21,677 bases of DNA, taken from positions 1 to 21,677 of the IMG/VR virus record IMGVR_UViG_3300017779_000191. One strand, 5' to 3'. Made by a program: the position numbers and the translations under genes. This document shows, piece after piece, positions 1 through 7,675 of the stretch. Numbering within the stretch: position 1 is the first letter of the stretch; every line of letters begins with the position of its first letter. The notes beneath the pieces are model-generated. The model made no database searches and was not told the origin of the DNA. It saw only the letters and a program-made list of their open reading frames with translations. The DNA is from a virus.

Positions 1-204
1 GATGCAGGTTACGGAGAGTTCATGCGAGCGCTCAACTATGGCCCACAACAACTTGGCTTACTGGCACAAGGTGTTAGTGCGTTGCCTACGCAGACCAACC
101 AATCAAATAGCTACAAACCTGGAATGGGTGATTATTTAGGTGGTGCGGCTGGTTTACTTGGATCAGCTTTTATGGGTGGGTTCAATCCATTTAAAATGGG
201 GTAA
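1..204 (+). CDS. C-terminal end of a virion (ejection-type) protein, 5' partial
   Basis: The frame is open from base 1 (D-A-G-Y-G-E-F-M...), so the ATG at 22 is probably an internal methionine and the gene begins outside the window. The visible 67 residues read EFMRALNYGPQQLGLLAQG, then a Gly/Ala-rich tail (GAAGLLGSAFMGGF). This resembles the C-termini of DNA-ejection or tail-associated proteins of podoviruses, where a 'Q-L-x-L-L-A' helix precedes a low-complexity Gly tail; that is a recollection of family style, not a search result. It lies 5 nt upstream of another virion-type gene on the same strand, which fits a late structural operon. No catalytic motif is visible. Confidence 0.6.
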   Translation, partial: DAGYGEFMRALNYGPQQLGLLAQGVSALPTQTNQSNSYKPGMGDYLGGAAGLLGSAFMGGFNPFKMG

Positions 205-209
205 TTAAT

Positions 210-1463
210 ATGTCTATTTTTAATAACAACTCGTTTAATCCTTTTGGAACTAATAATTTATTTGATGAAATAAATAAAACTAATCAACAAATAAATTCTA
301 TGAATCTTCCGCAACCAAAACCACAAAACCCTTATAGACAACAAAATATAGGTAATATGCTTTTAGCTTTTAGTGATGTGGTAAAAGGTAGAGATCCTTC
401 TGCTGGTGTCATGCAAAGAAAAACTATGTTAGATGCACAGAAAAAAGAGGCTGAAAGGAAGGCAGACATAGAAACTTTTTTAAAAAATAATCCTCAATTT
501 AAACAAGCATACGAATTAAAAAATATGCTTGGTATAGATATGCCGTCTGCAAAAGACAAAACTACATTTGAAAGATTTGGTGTTTATGATAGTACAGGCT
601 TACTTGTTGATTCTGTTAATAAAGGAGACTTACAAAAAATAAATGAAATTCAAAATGATCCAAGTCTTGTTATTGGTCAATTAAGATCAAGAAATATATC
701 AAACAACAATCAAAGTATGGAGTTATATTCTATTACAGATGGAGATGGAAATAGAATTAGAACAATAGCAGATCCCACAAAAAAAGATATTGATGATCTT
801 AATGAGAGTGGTTACTTGTTAAACAAACTACCAACACCAACAGATAGAGGTAAAGGCCCTAGTAGTGATACTGATACTGAATATGATAATATTAAAGGAA
901 GATTTATGGCAACAAGTAGGCTTGTTAATAATTTAACTAATCTAGCAAATCAATATTATGAAAATCCAGAAAGCGCACTTGCTGTGGGTAATGCTGCACA
1001 ATTTGTTGATTCAGTTGTTAAAAATGTTGATGCGGCTGGAAATATATTATCTGGTGAAAAATATAAAAATGTTAAAAATAGTGGTTACACAACCTTACAA
1101 GGTAAAGATTACTCAAATCAAATTACACAAGTTTCACAATCAACAGGCGTATCAGAATCAAGAGTAAGAGATTTAGCATATTTATTTGCAGCCGCCAGAG
1201 GGCAAGAAGGTAGAGGACTATCTGATAAAGACTACGAAAACGCTTTAAAAATTGTTAGTGGCGGTGTTGGAGCAGAAGGTAAAATAAAAGTTTTAGAAGA
1301 TGTTGCTAAAAGAGTTGATAATGAAGTTAAAAGCGATTTGGATTTTATAGTAAGAAATTTACCAAGCGAAACAGAAATTGATAAATACCAAAAATTGAGA
1401 GGGTCTTTGCCTCCATTTAATAATCCTTATCAAAACAATACAGATCCTCTTGGTATTCGTTGA
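210..1463 (+). CDS. Hypothetical internal virion protein (417 aa)
   Basis: The protein is not recognised as a named family. The N-terminus is Asn/Phe/Pro-rich (about residues 1-45), followed by a charged helical stretch around QRKTMLDAQKKEAERKADIE (about 70-90). The middle is mixed alpha/beta and the C-terminus is Asn/Pro-rich, ending near NPYQNNTDPLGIR. There is no signal peptide or membrane segment. Its place between two virion-type genes, and its junction with the next gene (its TGA shares one base with the next ATG), suggest an internal core or ejection protein made in fixed ratio with the large protein downstream. The composition is strongly AT-rich (AAA, AAT, ATA codons), more so than the replication genes. 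Function is inferred from position only. Confidence 0.75.
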   Translation: MSIFNNNSFNPFGTNNLFDEINKTNQQINSMNLPQPKPQNPYRQQNIGNMLLAFSDVVKGRDPSAGVMQRKTMLDAQKKEAERKADIETFLKNNPQFKQAYELKNMLGIDMPSAKDKTTFERFGVYDSTGLLVDSVNKGDLQKINEIQNDPSLVIGQLRSRNISNNNQSMELYSITDGDGNRIRTIADPTKKDIDDLNESGYLLNKLPTPTDRGKGPSSDTDTEYDNIKGRFMATSRLVNNLTNLANQYYENPESALAVGNAAQFVDSVVKNVDAAGNILSGEKYKNVKNSGYTTLQGKDYSNQITQVSQSTGVSESRVRDLAYLFAAARGQEGRGLSDKDYENALKIVSGGVGAEGKIKVLEDVAKRVDNEVKSDLDFIVRNLPSETEIDKYQKLRGSLPPFNNPYQNNTDPLGIR

Positions 1464-3634
1464 TGAACCTACAAGAAATAAGACAAAAATATCCTCAGTA
1501 CAACGATCTGACTGATCAAGAGCTTGTAGATAGTTTTCATAAAAAATATTATTCAGATGTTCCAAAATCAGAATTTTATAAAAAAGTAGAATTTAATACA
1601 AATGAGCCAACAAAAACATCTTTGGTTACAAATAAAACAAAACCTTCTGTAACGGCTGACGCGGCTGCAAGTTTTTCTTCTGGTATTTTAAAAGGTTTAA
1701 GTTTTATCCCTGGAATACCAGGCGACATAGAAAGGTTGTCTACTTATCTTCCTGGTGGCAAAAAAACTGGTGGATTTGATTATGGTCAACCTGGTAATGA
1801 TGAATCTTTTGGAAAATCAACAACAGGTAAATATTTATTTCCATCAACCAAACAGATTCAAAATTATTTTACAAATCCTGTTTTACAAAAAGCATTTAAT
1901 TATCAGCCAAAAACCACCCCTGGAAGATATTTGCAGACTGCATCAGAGTTCGCAATACCAGGTGTTGCAAATAAAAGCGCTGTAGCAAGAGAGGCTGCTA
2001 CTAAACTTGGTGCTGGCGGTGGATTATTGTTTCAAGGAACAGAAGATTTAACTGGAAGTTCTGGTATAGCTGCTGGTGTAACTATTCCTTCTATGCTGTT
2101 AGGAAGTAAGTTTATGAGGCCAAACACAGCAAGTCAATTAGCAAAAGATGCTTTAGAGAATGTTTCAGATGCTGAAATTACAGCAGCAAGAAATTTAGAA
2201 AAAACTGGACAAGAGATTGGTATTAATTTAACTCCAGGTGAAGTTTTTGATAATAAAAACATAAGAAACTTAACAAGAGATGTTGTTTCTTCAGAAAAGG
2301 GTTCTCCTATAATATATGCTTCTGCAAAAGATAGACGAGATAATGTTATAAAAATTGCTGAAAAACAAGCAGATGCAATAGCAAATGCTCCACAAAGCCA
2401 AAGAGTTATATATGACACAATAGGTGACACAGCAACTGAATCTATTAAAAAAGCAAAATTAGATAGATCAATTACAGCACAAAATGCTGGTTATAATGTT
2501 TCCAACACAGAAAGTTTGTTACCCGAACAAGTTTTTAATGTAATTGATAAAATTGATGAAGCTATAAAAACTTTACCAAAATCAAATCCAAGTGTAGCAA
2601 AACTAAATCAAATAAAAAATCAGTTAATTAAAAATAAAAAGAAAGTTAAAGGTAAGAAAAAGTTAGAAATAATACCAGAAACTAATATAAATAAATTAGA
2701 TAGCACTTTTAAACAATTCAGAGATGATTATAAAAAATCAAACCAAAACATAGCTAGTGAATCTAGGTTCATAGATAAACAGTTAGGTTATAAATTATTC
2801 AATGAAACTGATGACGCTATATTAAACACTCTAAACAAAGAATTAAGAACGAATACAAATTATGCAAACGCAAATGACACATTTGCAAAATTATCAGATG
2901 ACTTGGTTAAAGTTGTAGAAAATAATGTTTTACCTCTTGCAAAAGGCAAAGTTAATGAAACAACTATTAAAAGTTTTATTTTTGATCCTAAGAAAAACAA
3001 TGTTGCAGATATTAATAAAACATTTGAAATATTAAATAAAACAAATCCCGAAGCATCAATTCAAATTGCAAATGTTTATTTTAGAAATGCTCTTAATCAA
3101 TCATTTAAAATGACTAAGCAGGGAGATGATTTAACGCAAGGATTTAAGTTAATTGAGTCTATAGCTGGAACTGGACAACAAAGAAAAAATTTTATGGCAG
3201 TTATAGATAATGTAGCTAAATCAAAAAATGTTAATTCGCAGGAATTAAAAGTCGGTTTTGAAAAAATGATTAATGTTTTAGAAAGGACTGGAAGAGTTGC
3301 AAATTTAAACAACCCTGGCTTTGATTTTTCTGGCAGAGCTTCTAAAGCATTGGTTAAAGATTTAGCAATGATGAAAACATTTAATCCAATGGTTAGACTT
3401 GCTACTAAATACGGTGAGTTTAAAGCTGGTAGAGCTTGGGAAGAATTGGCAAATGTTTTTGTTCAAGATAATTCTGTAGATGCTTTAATTGATTTAGCAA
3501 AAATAAACCCACAATCTAAAAAAGCAGCTTTAAGAGTTCTACAAATTGTAGATGCCTCGCAAGGTATTCAATCTGAGCCTTTAACAGAAAATGATGAAAG
3601 ACAGTTATATTTAGAAGATTTAAACCAACAATAA
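1463..3634 (+). CDS. Large internal virion protein (723 aa)
   Basis: I place the start at the ATG at 1463, which overlaps the previous TGA by one base. A TTG at 1460 is the only nearby alternative and would add one residue. The first 40 residues (LQEIRQKYPQYNDLTDQELV, then KKYYSD.P..EF) match a recurring N-terminal module of large internal or ejection proteins of podoviruses. A glycine-rich, moderately hydrophobic stretch follows (about 68-90 and 175-215, GGGLLFQGTEDLTGSSGIAAG), then long helical, Lys/Asn-rich coiled-coil-like sequence to the end. I see no lysozyme or peptidase catalytic motif, although relatives often carry one. The likely role is DNA ejection across the host envelope, as the last gene of the late operon before attP. 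Role is inferred from the N-terminal motif, size and position. Confidence 0.72.
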   Translation: MNLQEIRQKYPQYNDLTDQELVDSFHKKYYSDVPKSEFYKKVEFNTNEPTKTSLVTNKTKPSVTADAAASFSSGILKGLSFIPGIPGDIERLSTYLPGGKKTGGFDYGQPGNDESFGKSTTGKYLFPSTKQIQNYFTNPVLQKAFNYQPKTTPGRYLQTASEFAIPGVANKSAVAREAATKLGAGGGLLFQGTEDLTGSSGIAAGVTIPSMLLGSKFMRPNTASQLAKDALENVSDAEITAARNLEKTGQEIGINLTPGEVFDNKNIRNLTRDVVSSEKGSPIIYASAKDRRDNVIKIAEKQADAIANAPQSQRVIYDTIGDTATESIKKAKLDRSITAQNAGYNVSNTESLLPEQVFNVIDKIDEAIKTLPKSNPSVAKLNQIKNQLIKNKKKVKGKKKLEIIPETNINKLDSTFKQFRDDYKKSNQNIASESRFIDKQLGYKLFNETDDAILNTLNKELRTNTNYANANDTFAKLSDDLVKVVENNVLPLAKGKVNETTIKSFIFDPKKNNVADINKTFEILNKTNPEASIQIANVYFRNALNQSFKMTKQGDDLTQGFKLIESIAGTGQQRKNFMAVIDNVAKSKNVNSQELKVGFEKMINVLERTGRVANLNNPGFDFSGRASKALVKDLAMMKTFNPMVRLATKYGEFKAGRAWEELANVFVQDNSVDALIDLAKINPQSKKAALRVLQIVDASQGIQSEPLTENDERQLYLEDLNQQ

Positions 3635-3740
3635 TTTATTTACTTAATCAGTAAACTCCTATATTAACCACGCGACAAATACGCGACTAGCTAATAATCA
3701 ATTATATTATTTGGCTGATTTGCGGTGTTTTTTACCATGT

Positions 3741-3767
3741 CGGGGAGTAGCGCAGCCTGGTAGCGCA
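3741..3767 (+). other. tRNA-Pro-like 5' half (attP core identity block)
   Basis: These 27 bases read like the acceptor strand, D-stem and D-loop of a bacterial tRNA-Pro (CGGGGAGTAGCGCAGCCTGG onward). The similarity stops at GCGCA, and no anticodon arm, T-arm or CCA follows, so this is not a functional tRNA gene. Temperate phages carry such blocks so that integration into a host tRNA restores the gene. Most keep the 3' part; here it is the 5' half. Integration would therefore leave the phage-derived 5' half in front of the host 3' half and place phage DNA where the tRNA promoter was. Confidence 0.65.
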
Positions 3768-3824
3768 ACATAGTTTCACCTAATACCAAACAATAACGCA
3801 CAATACTTTATTTGTTTGTTTCCC

Positions 3825-3854
3825 TTGTTTTTCTTGCAAAACTTAAACTATAAT
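3825..3854 (+). promoter_or_regulatory. Candidate integrase promoter
   Basis: TTGTTT at 3825-3830 and a consensus TATAAT at 3849-3854 are separated by 18 bases. The predicted start lies near 3861, upstream of the integrase and inside attP. It would therefore be reorganised by integration if the crossover lies in the tRNA block. Confidence 0.55.
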
Positions 3855-3860
3855 CTTACT

Positions 3861-3869
3861 AATAGGTAA
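3861..3869 (+). promoter_or_regulatory. Operator-like element AATAGGTAA at the integrase promoter
   Basis: AATAGGTAA begins 6 bases after the -10 box of the candidate integrase promoter. The identical 9-mer occurs 5 bases after the -10 box of the promoter of the HTH gene at 5426. The same word at the same offset suggests a shared regulator site over the transcription start. The regulator is not identified. Confidence 0.35.
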
Positions 3870-3932
3870 TGAATGTTCACAAACATTTTATAAAAAAACG
3901 CGACAAATAGGCGACTCATGGAGGTGGGAAGT

Positions 3933-5012
3933 ATGGCGAGATACAAAAGAGATACCAAGGTAAATAATTTATTAATAACAAAGAAAACATACAGAGTTAT
4001 TTATCGCATCAATGGTAAGAAGAGAGAAGCAACTATTGGTTCTATAGATATACCAATCAATGTAGCTAGAAACAAAGCACAACAAATACTTGGTGATGTA
4101 GCACAAGGCATTGATCCGTTGGAAAAGAAAAAAGCAGAAACACTTAACCAAGCATTTGAATACAAACTGCAAGAGCTGTTAGACAGTAAACGTAAGTGTG
4201 TCTATCTTAAAGACGGCAAGATAATGGGAGACACCAGAGCGTCCTGGACAAGAGATGTAGCCTCTAGCATTGGTAACATGAAGTTAGTTGATATAGAAAC
4301 GGGAGACATTACCAGGTTACATATTAAAGTAAGCCAGCGTGGTAAGTATCAAGCTAACAGAGTTGTTGGTTTAATTAGTTCTGTATTTGAACACGCAATC
4401 AGACTGTCCTTGGTGCAATACAATCCAGCCAAGTATGTAAAAAAGAACCCAGAGTTTGAAAGAAACCGACCATTAACTGACGTTGAGTTTGCACAGATAA
4501 ACAAACAGTTAAACATTATAGAAGCACAGTCTAACCCCAAGAACATAAAAGCAATCAAGTACATAAGGTTATGTATGCTAACTGGTGGCAGGTGCAAAAG
4601 CGAGATAGGATCAGCCAAGTGGTCTGACCTAGATGGTAACAAGCTAATACTAAAGAACCATAAGACAGACTATCAAGGCAAACCAAGAGTAATACACCTT
4701 AACAATCAAGCTATGGCTATCATTAACTCATGCGATACAGACAATGAAACCATACTTGGTGTCAAGTATCCTTGGCACATGTGGAACAAGATAAGAAAGG
4801 CTGCTGGTTGTCCAGATGTAACCTTGCATGATCTAAGACATAACTACGGCACTATGGCTGGCGAGACTATGAAGCTAGAGGATGTAAAAGAGTTAATGGG
4901 CCACAAAACTATTAGGGCAACAGAGAGATATAGAAAACAAAGAGAGCATATTGCAAAAGAGAATATGCAAAAGGTTGGTAACTATATGCAGAAGATAACT
5001 ATGTCTAATTAG
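3933..5012 (+). CDS. int: Tyrosine recombinase / phage integrase
   Basis: This is a site-specific recombinase that would insert and excise the phage at the tRNA-like core just upstream. The frame is open from 3918, but GGAGGT at 3920-3925 lies 7 bases before the ATG at 3933, so I choose MARYKRDTK, 359 aa. The N-terminal part (about 1-60) resembles the DUF4102-like arm-binding domain of P4-type integrases (RxxxKREATIG), followed by a SAM-like core-binding domain (about 75-175). The catalytic domain shows R220 (LTGGRCKSEI), K244 (NHKTD), H299-x-x-R302 (LHDLRHNYG), H324 (LMGHKT) and the nucleophile Y333 (TERYRK). All catalytic residues are present, so it should be active. It is convergent with the DUF3310 gene, with a 4-nt overlap at the 3' ends. 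Confidence 0.95.
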   Translation: MARYKRDTKVNNLLITKKTYRVIYRINGKKREATIGSIDIPINVARNKAQQILGDVAQGIDPLEKKKAETLNQAFEYKLQELLDSKRKCVYLKDGKIMGDTRASWTRDVASSIGNMKLVDIETGDITRLHIKVSQRGKYQANRVVGLISSVFEHAIRLSLVQYNPAKYVKKNPEFERNRPLTDVEFAQINKQLNIIEAQSNPKNIKAIKYIRLCMLTGGRCKSEIGSAKWSDLDGNKLILKNHKTDYQGKPRVIHLNNQAMAIINSCDTDNETILGVKYPWHMWNKIRKAAGCPDVTLHDLRHNYGTMAGETMKLEDVKELMGHKTIRATERYRKQREHIAKENMQKVGNYMQKITMSN

Positions 5013-5278
5013 TCGTAGGCGTTGCCATCGGGATCTACATTATAAACCATCTCTAATTCTAGCTCTATGTAGTGTCTTGCTTTGAGTAAGTCTTTTACTC
5101 TGTCTGATTTATTCCTGGTTACATACTTAACAACATTAGTTAAGTTGGGTGTAAGTCCATTACTGTAAGCATACTCCAGAGGTTGTATGCCTTTATTTTT
5201 ATAGTGATCTCCACCAATTTGTTTTTTTGTTGCTCTCACACTATCCCACTCTTGCGGTGTAATATTATTTATACTCAT
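5009..5278 (-). CDS. DUF3310 family protein (T7 gp1.7-related)
   Basis: This 89-aa protein contains the conserved block QIGGDHYK..GIQPLEY......PNLTNVVKYVTR, followed by a helix with DLLKARHYIELELE, diagnostic of DUF3310. The family includes phage T7 gp1.7, described as a nucleotide kinase, so a role in phage nucleotide metabolism is possible. The start is at 5278, because on the minus strand GGAGG (5284-5288) lies 5 bases ahead of this ATG; a TTG at 5290 would put the ribosome site inside the coding region. It is one of the few minus-strand genes and is divergent from the HTH gene at 5426, so the 147 bases between them hold both control regions. Confidence 0.85.
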   Translation of the reverse strand: MSINNITPQEWDSVRATKKQIGGDHYKNKGIQPLEYAYSNGLTPNLTNVVKYVTRNKSDRVKDLLKARHYIELELEMVYNVDPDGNAYD

Positions 5279-5366
5279 TCGTTCCTCCAAATTAATATTA
5301 AATTTTATTGGTAATTTTTCTGCAAAGTTTTTCTAAATAATATTTCTATTATTTTTGTTCCTAGAC

Positions 5367-5396
5367 TTGCTTTATTAAATTTACTCATAGTAGAAT
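5367..5396 (+). promoter_or_regulatory. Candidate promoter of the HTH/early operon
   Basis: TTGCTT at 5367-5372 and TAGAAT at 5391-5396, with an 18-base spacer, lie 30 bases before the small HTH gene. It would drive the early operon beginning at 5426. The same TAGAAT -10 word is found upstream of the small terminase gene (12730-12735), where no good -35 is visible. Confidence 0.45.
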
Positions 5397-5399
5397 ATC

Positions 5400-5418
5400 A
5401 CAATAGGTAAACAATAGG
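5400..5418 (+). promoter_or_regulatory. Tandem ACAATAGG operator-like repeat
   Basis: ACAATAGG occurs at 5400-5407 and 5411-5418, 11 bases apart centre to centre, which puts both copies on the same face of the helix. The first copy extends to AATAGGTAA, identical to the element at 3861-3869. The position directly after the -10 box suits a repressor or excisionase-type protein, possibly the product of the gene that follows. Confidence 0.4.
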
Positions 5419-5425
5419 AACTTAC

Positions 5426-5611
5426 ATGAATAGTAATAAGGTATTTCTGACGCAAAAAGAACTTGCAGAGCGTTGGAAGAAAAGTCCACAGACTTTAGCA
5501 AACAACCGATCATTAAACAAAGGCCCGTCTTATACAAAGATAGATGGTCAGATTAGATATGATTTGGATGACATTTTAAAAATAGAAGAAGATTCTAAAG
5601 TAGAACTTTAG
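5426..5611 (+). CDS. Small helix-turn-helix protein, excisionase/MerR-like
   Basis: The 61-residue protein has the fold signature of phage excisionases and AlpA/MerR-type DNA-binding domains: FLTQKELAERWKKSPQTLAN (first helix-turn-helix), then GPSYTKIDGQIRYDLDDILKI (wing with a conserved R-Y-x-x-x-D-I). AGGAA lies 6 bases before the ATG. A candidate promoter and tandem operator are immediately upstream. It may act as a recombination directionality factor for the integrase and/or as a transcriptional regulator. The shared AATAGGTAA word at the integrase promoter supports a link, but this is inference. It is the first gene of the plus-strand early operon. Confidence 0.8.
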   Translation: MNSNKVFLTQKELAERWKKSPQTLANNRSLNKGPSYTKIDGQIRYDLDDILKIEEDSKVEL

Positions 5612-5624
5612 ACTAGGAATAAGT

Positions 5625-6359
5625 GTGTCGCATTCTGTTTTAGCACCTAGTAGCATCAATAGAGTTATTAGATGTCCAGCTTCCGCAAGAATTAATGCAG
5701 AGGCAGATAGAAAATCAAACATAGCGGCAGCCAGAGGTACACAAATACACGAAATGGTTGAGATGAGATTAAAGAATAGATTAGACGGCATTACGCTATC
5801 TGATTATTGGTTAAACAAAGACTGCGAAGTTGATGGTTTTAGTTTTACTATTACTGAAGATGACATCAAGATGGCTGACACTTATGTTGACTATGTTTCC
5901 CAACGCAGAGATGAACTAAACGGCAAGCTCCTTATAGAAGAGAGAGGACAAGCGCCAGAAATCCATGAAGATATATTTGGTACTGTAGATGCGCTGATAC
6001 TTGGCGAGGGTAACAGAATGGCAGTCATAGATTTTAAGACTGGTGGTTGGCCAGTCAATGTAATCCTTAACGAACAGTTAATGTGCTACTCGCTATTTGC
6101 ACTTAGTCGTTATGGCAACGAAGATACCGTTGTAGAAATGACAATCGTACAACCAAACAAAAGAGCCTGGCATAAAGATGGTCAGATAAGAAGTTTTGAT
6201 ATTCAAGCAGTCGATCTAGTAGATTGGGGTTTTAATATCTTAAAGCCAGCATGTGATGAAGCCTTGGGTGAAGAGCCTGGTTTCAATGCTGGGGAATGGT
6301 GTAAATTCTGTACCTACAAATCAGAATGTAATAACTACCAAAATCTGAAGGAGGATTAA
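5625..6359 (+). CDS. DUF2800-type exonuclease (Cas4/RecB-like, 4Fe-4S)
   Basis: This 244-aa PD-(D/E)XK nuclease has H42 in AARGTQIHEMVE, D122 in EDIFGTVDALIL, D136-x-K138 in AVIDFKTGG and Q151/Y155 in the final helix motif. Four cysteines (C17 in IRCPAS; C226, C229 and C235 in WCKFCTYKSEC) match the one-plus-three arrangement that binds a 4Fe-4S cluster in Cas4 and AddB-type nucleases. The start is a GTG at 5625 with AGGA about 7 bases upstream. The protein likely resects DNA ends to make single strands for the annealing ATPase and SSB encoded downstream. The family assignment to DUF2800 is from memory of the motif pattern; the nuclease call rests on the visible residues. Confidence 0.88.
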   Translation: MSHSVLAPSSINRVIRCPASARINAEADRKSNIAAARGTQIHEMVEMRLKNRLDGITLSDYWLNKDCEVDGFSFTITEDDIKMADTYVDYVSQRRDELNGKLLIEERGQAPEIHEDIFGTVDALILGEGNRMAVIDFKTGGWPVNVILNEQLMCYSLFALSRYGNEDTVVEMTIVQPNKRAWHKDGQIRSFDIQAVDLVDWGFNILKPACDEALGEEPGFNAGEWCKFCTYKSECNNYQNLKED

Positions 6360-6360
6360 A

Positions 6361-6660
6361 ATGGTAAATGAAAATAAAGAAGTGAAACCTCTACTAAGTT
6401 TCCAAGATAAAGACGGAAACCAAAGAGATGTATTTGAAAAAGACTTGAATGACATCACAAGACCATTGGTTGAGGAAATCAGTCAAGACTTAAATGCAGA
6501 GCAACAGTTGAATGAAGCCTATCAGCTCGCAACTAAAACTGTGCATCACATGGAAGCGGTTAGAAAGAATGTAAGAAATGCAGTAGCAAAGTTAGAAGAC
6601 GAACTACCGCCCTACAAAAAACCAGTCAAGATTGAAGGTGTAACTAAGGAGCTAAACTAA
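6361..6660 (+). CDS. Hypothetical phage protein (99 aa) in recombination operon
   Basis: The family is not recognised. The protein is acidic in its first half (QDLNAEQQLNEAYQLA) and helical throughout, with a likely helix pair and a basic C-terminal segment (PPYKKPVKIEG). There is no membrane segment, signal or cysteine pair. A strong ribosome site (AAGGAGG) lies 6 bases before the ATG. The TAA shares one base with the ATG of the ATPase gene, so the two are translationally coupled. Position between the exonuclease and the ATPase suggests an accessory to the recombination module. Confidence 0.75.
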   Translation: MVNENKEVKPLLSFQDKDGNQRDVFEKDLNDITRPLVEEISQDLNAEQQLNEAYQLATKTVHHMEAVRKNVRNAVAKLEDELPPYKKPVKIEGVTKELN

Positions 6661-7445
6661 TGTCCTTAGCAGCGATACAAACGAAAGCAAAAGCTAAACC
6701 ATCAATCGTAATTATCTATGGCCCTTCTGGTCTAGGTAAGACAACGCTTGCAGTAGGAAGTAAGAACCCTATTGTTTTGCAAACTGAAGAAGGTCTTGGG
6801 ATATTAACCAACAATAGAGACATAGCTCACTTTCCGTTAGCTAGAGATTACGATACTTTTATTAGTTATCTTAAATCACTTATTGATGCTGATGAACTTG
6901 ACTACAACACATTAGTTATTGACTCATTAGATTGGTTAGAGCCACTCATTCATGCAAAGACTTGTGAAGTACATAAGCAGCCGACAATTGAAAGTTTTGG
7001 ATATGGAAGGGGCTTTAGTGAAGCGTTAAAGTATTTCAGAGAGGTTCTTGATTTAGTTAATATATTAAGAAACGAAAAGAAAATGCGTATTGTTATGATT
7101 GCTCATAACCAGATTAAAGCTTTTCACGATCCATCTACAGAGGCATACGATAGACACGAACTTAAGCTTCACAAAGCAGCAAGTGCCTTGGTGCTTGAAG
7201 CAAGTGATATGTGTCTATTCCTTAATTACAAAAAGGGAACTGTAAAGGTTCAGGGTAATAAAGGTTTGACTAATAAAACTGTGCAATCTGGCAGAGTCCT
7301 GGTAACTACTGAGTCACCAGCCGCAGTTGCAAAAAATAGATATGGACTACCGATGGAAATACCAGTCGTAGAAGAAGGCGAGGACTTTATAGTCAGAGCT
7401 GAGAAAACATGGGCTGAGATTGGTAAACTGATAACCAAGAAATGA
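6660..7445 (+). CDS. RecA-like NTP-binding protein (AAA_24 / Sak4-like recombinase)
   Basis: This 261-aa P-loop ATPase carries Walker A at 21-29 (GPSGLGKTT), Walker B at about 85-89 (LVIDS), a sensor-type H149-N150 (IAHNQ) and the late motif AKNRYGLP (225-232) typical of the phage NTP-binding/Sak4 group. Sak4 proteins are ATP-dependent single-strand annealing or strand-exchange proteins that work with a phage SSB. Here the exonuclease is two genes upstream and the SSB-like gene two genes downstream, which fits a complete phage recombination set. It overlaps the previous stop by one base and the next start by four (ATGA). Low residual doubt concerns only the exact biochemical activity. Confidence 0.88.
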   Translation: MSLAAIQTKAKAKPSIVIIYGPSGLGKTTLAVGSKNPIVLQTEEGLGILTNNRDIAHFPLARDYDTFISYLKSLIDADELDYNTLVIDSLDWLEPLIHAKTCEVHKQPTIESFGYGRGFSEALKYFREVLDLVNILRNEKKMRIVMIAHNQIKAFHDPSTEAYDRHELKLHKAASALVLEASDMCLFLNYKKGTVKVQGNKGLTNKTVQSGRVLVTTESPAAVAKNRYGLPMEIPVVEEGEDFIVRAEKTWAEIGKLITKK

Positions 7446-7636
7446 AAACAGATCACGAAACAATATTATATTTTTTACGAAAGGCTGTAATATTTGTAGA
7501 GGTTTGCATTGATAAAAATGGAGATGATGATTTAATTCTCCCATTAGGAGCTAACAAAGTTTTATTAGACGTTGTTGAAGCACTAGAAGAAGAAATAAAT
7601 CGGGCAAATGATTTTGAGGAATATGATCCTGGTTAA
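7442..7636 (+). CDS. Small acidic hypothetical protein (64 aa)
   Basis: This short gene begins in an ATGA overlap with the stop of the ATPase gene, which supports it as a real coupled cistron. It is strongly acidic (KNGDDDLILP, EALEEEINRANDFEEYDPG) and predicted helical, with one hydrophobic helix (YFLRKAVIFVEVC) that is too short and charged to be a clear membrane span. No family is recognised. It lies between the recombinase-like ATPase and the SSB, so a regulatory or DNA-mimic role is possible but unsupported. Confidence 0.6.
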   Translation: MKTDHETILYFLRKAVIFVEVCIDKNGDDDLILPLGANKVLLDVVEALEEEINRANDFEEYDPG

Positions 7637-7675
7637 TCATTAATTTTAATTGTTAAATTTTTAGGAGGTAACAAC

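Larger units (their letters stand above)
3670..3916. other. attP: Phage attachment region (attP) with arm-type repeats
   Basis: This 283-base gap has no gene. It starts after a weak hairpin at 3639-3655 (TTTACT/AGTAAA). Two 19-bp direct repeats, ACGCGACAAATACGCGACT at 3670-3688 and the same with one C-to-G change at 3898-3916, flank the tRNA-like core. Within each repeat GCGAC occurs twice about one helical turn apart, as expected of integrase arm-type binding sites. The right repeat sits just upstream of the integrase start codon, so integrase bound there could also repress its own gene. Assignment as attP rests on the tRNA identity block plus the adjacent integrase; crossover bases cannot be fixed without a host attB. 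Confidence 0.7.

Noticed and set aside
958-1167. Plus-strand frame of 69 codons inside the 417-aa virion gene
   Set aside because: Another frame of an AT-rich gene; no ribosome site and a random-looking composition.
3741-3815. Complete tRNA-Pro gene
   Set aside because: Only the 5' half is tRNA-like; after position 3767 no anticodon stem, T-arm or acceptor 3' strand can be drawn.
3918-3932. Integrase start at the upstream ATG (3918)
   Set aside because: The GGAGGT that should serve as ribosome site lies within these codons and is well spaced for the ATG at 3933.
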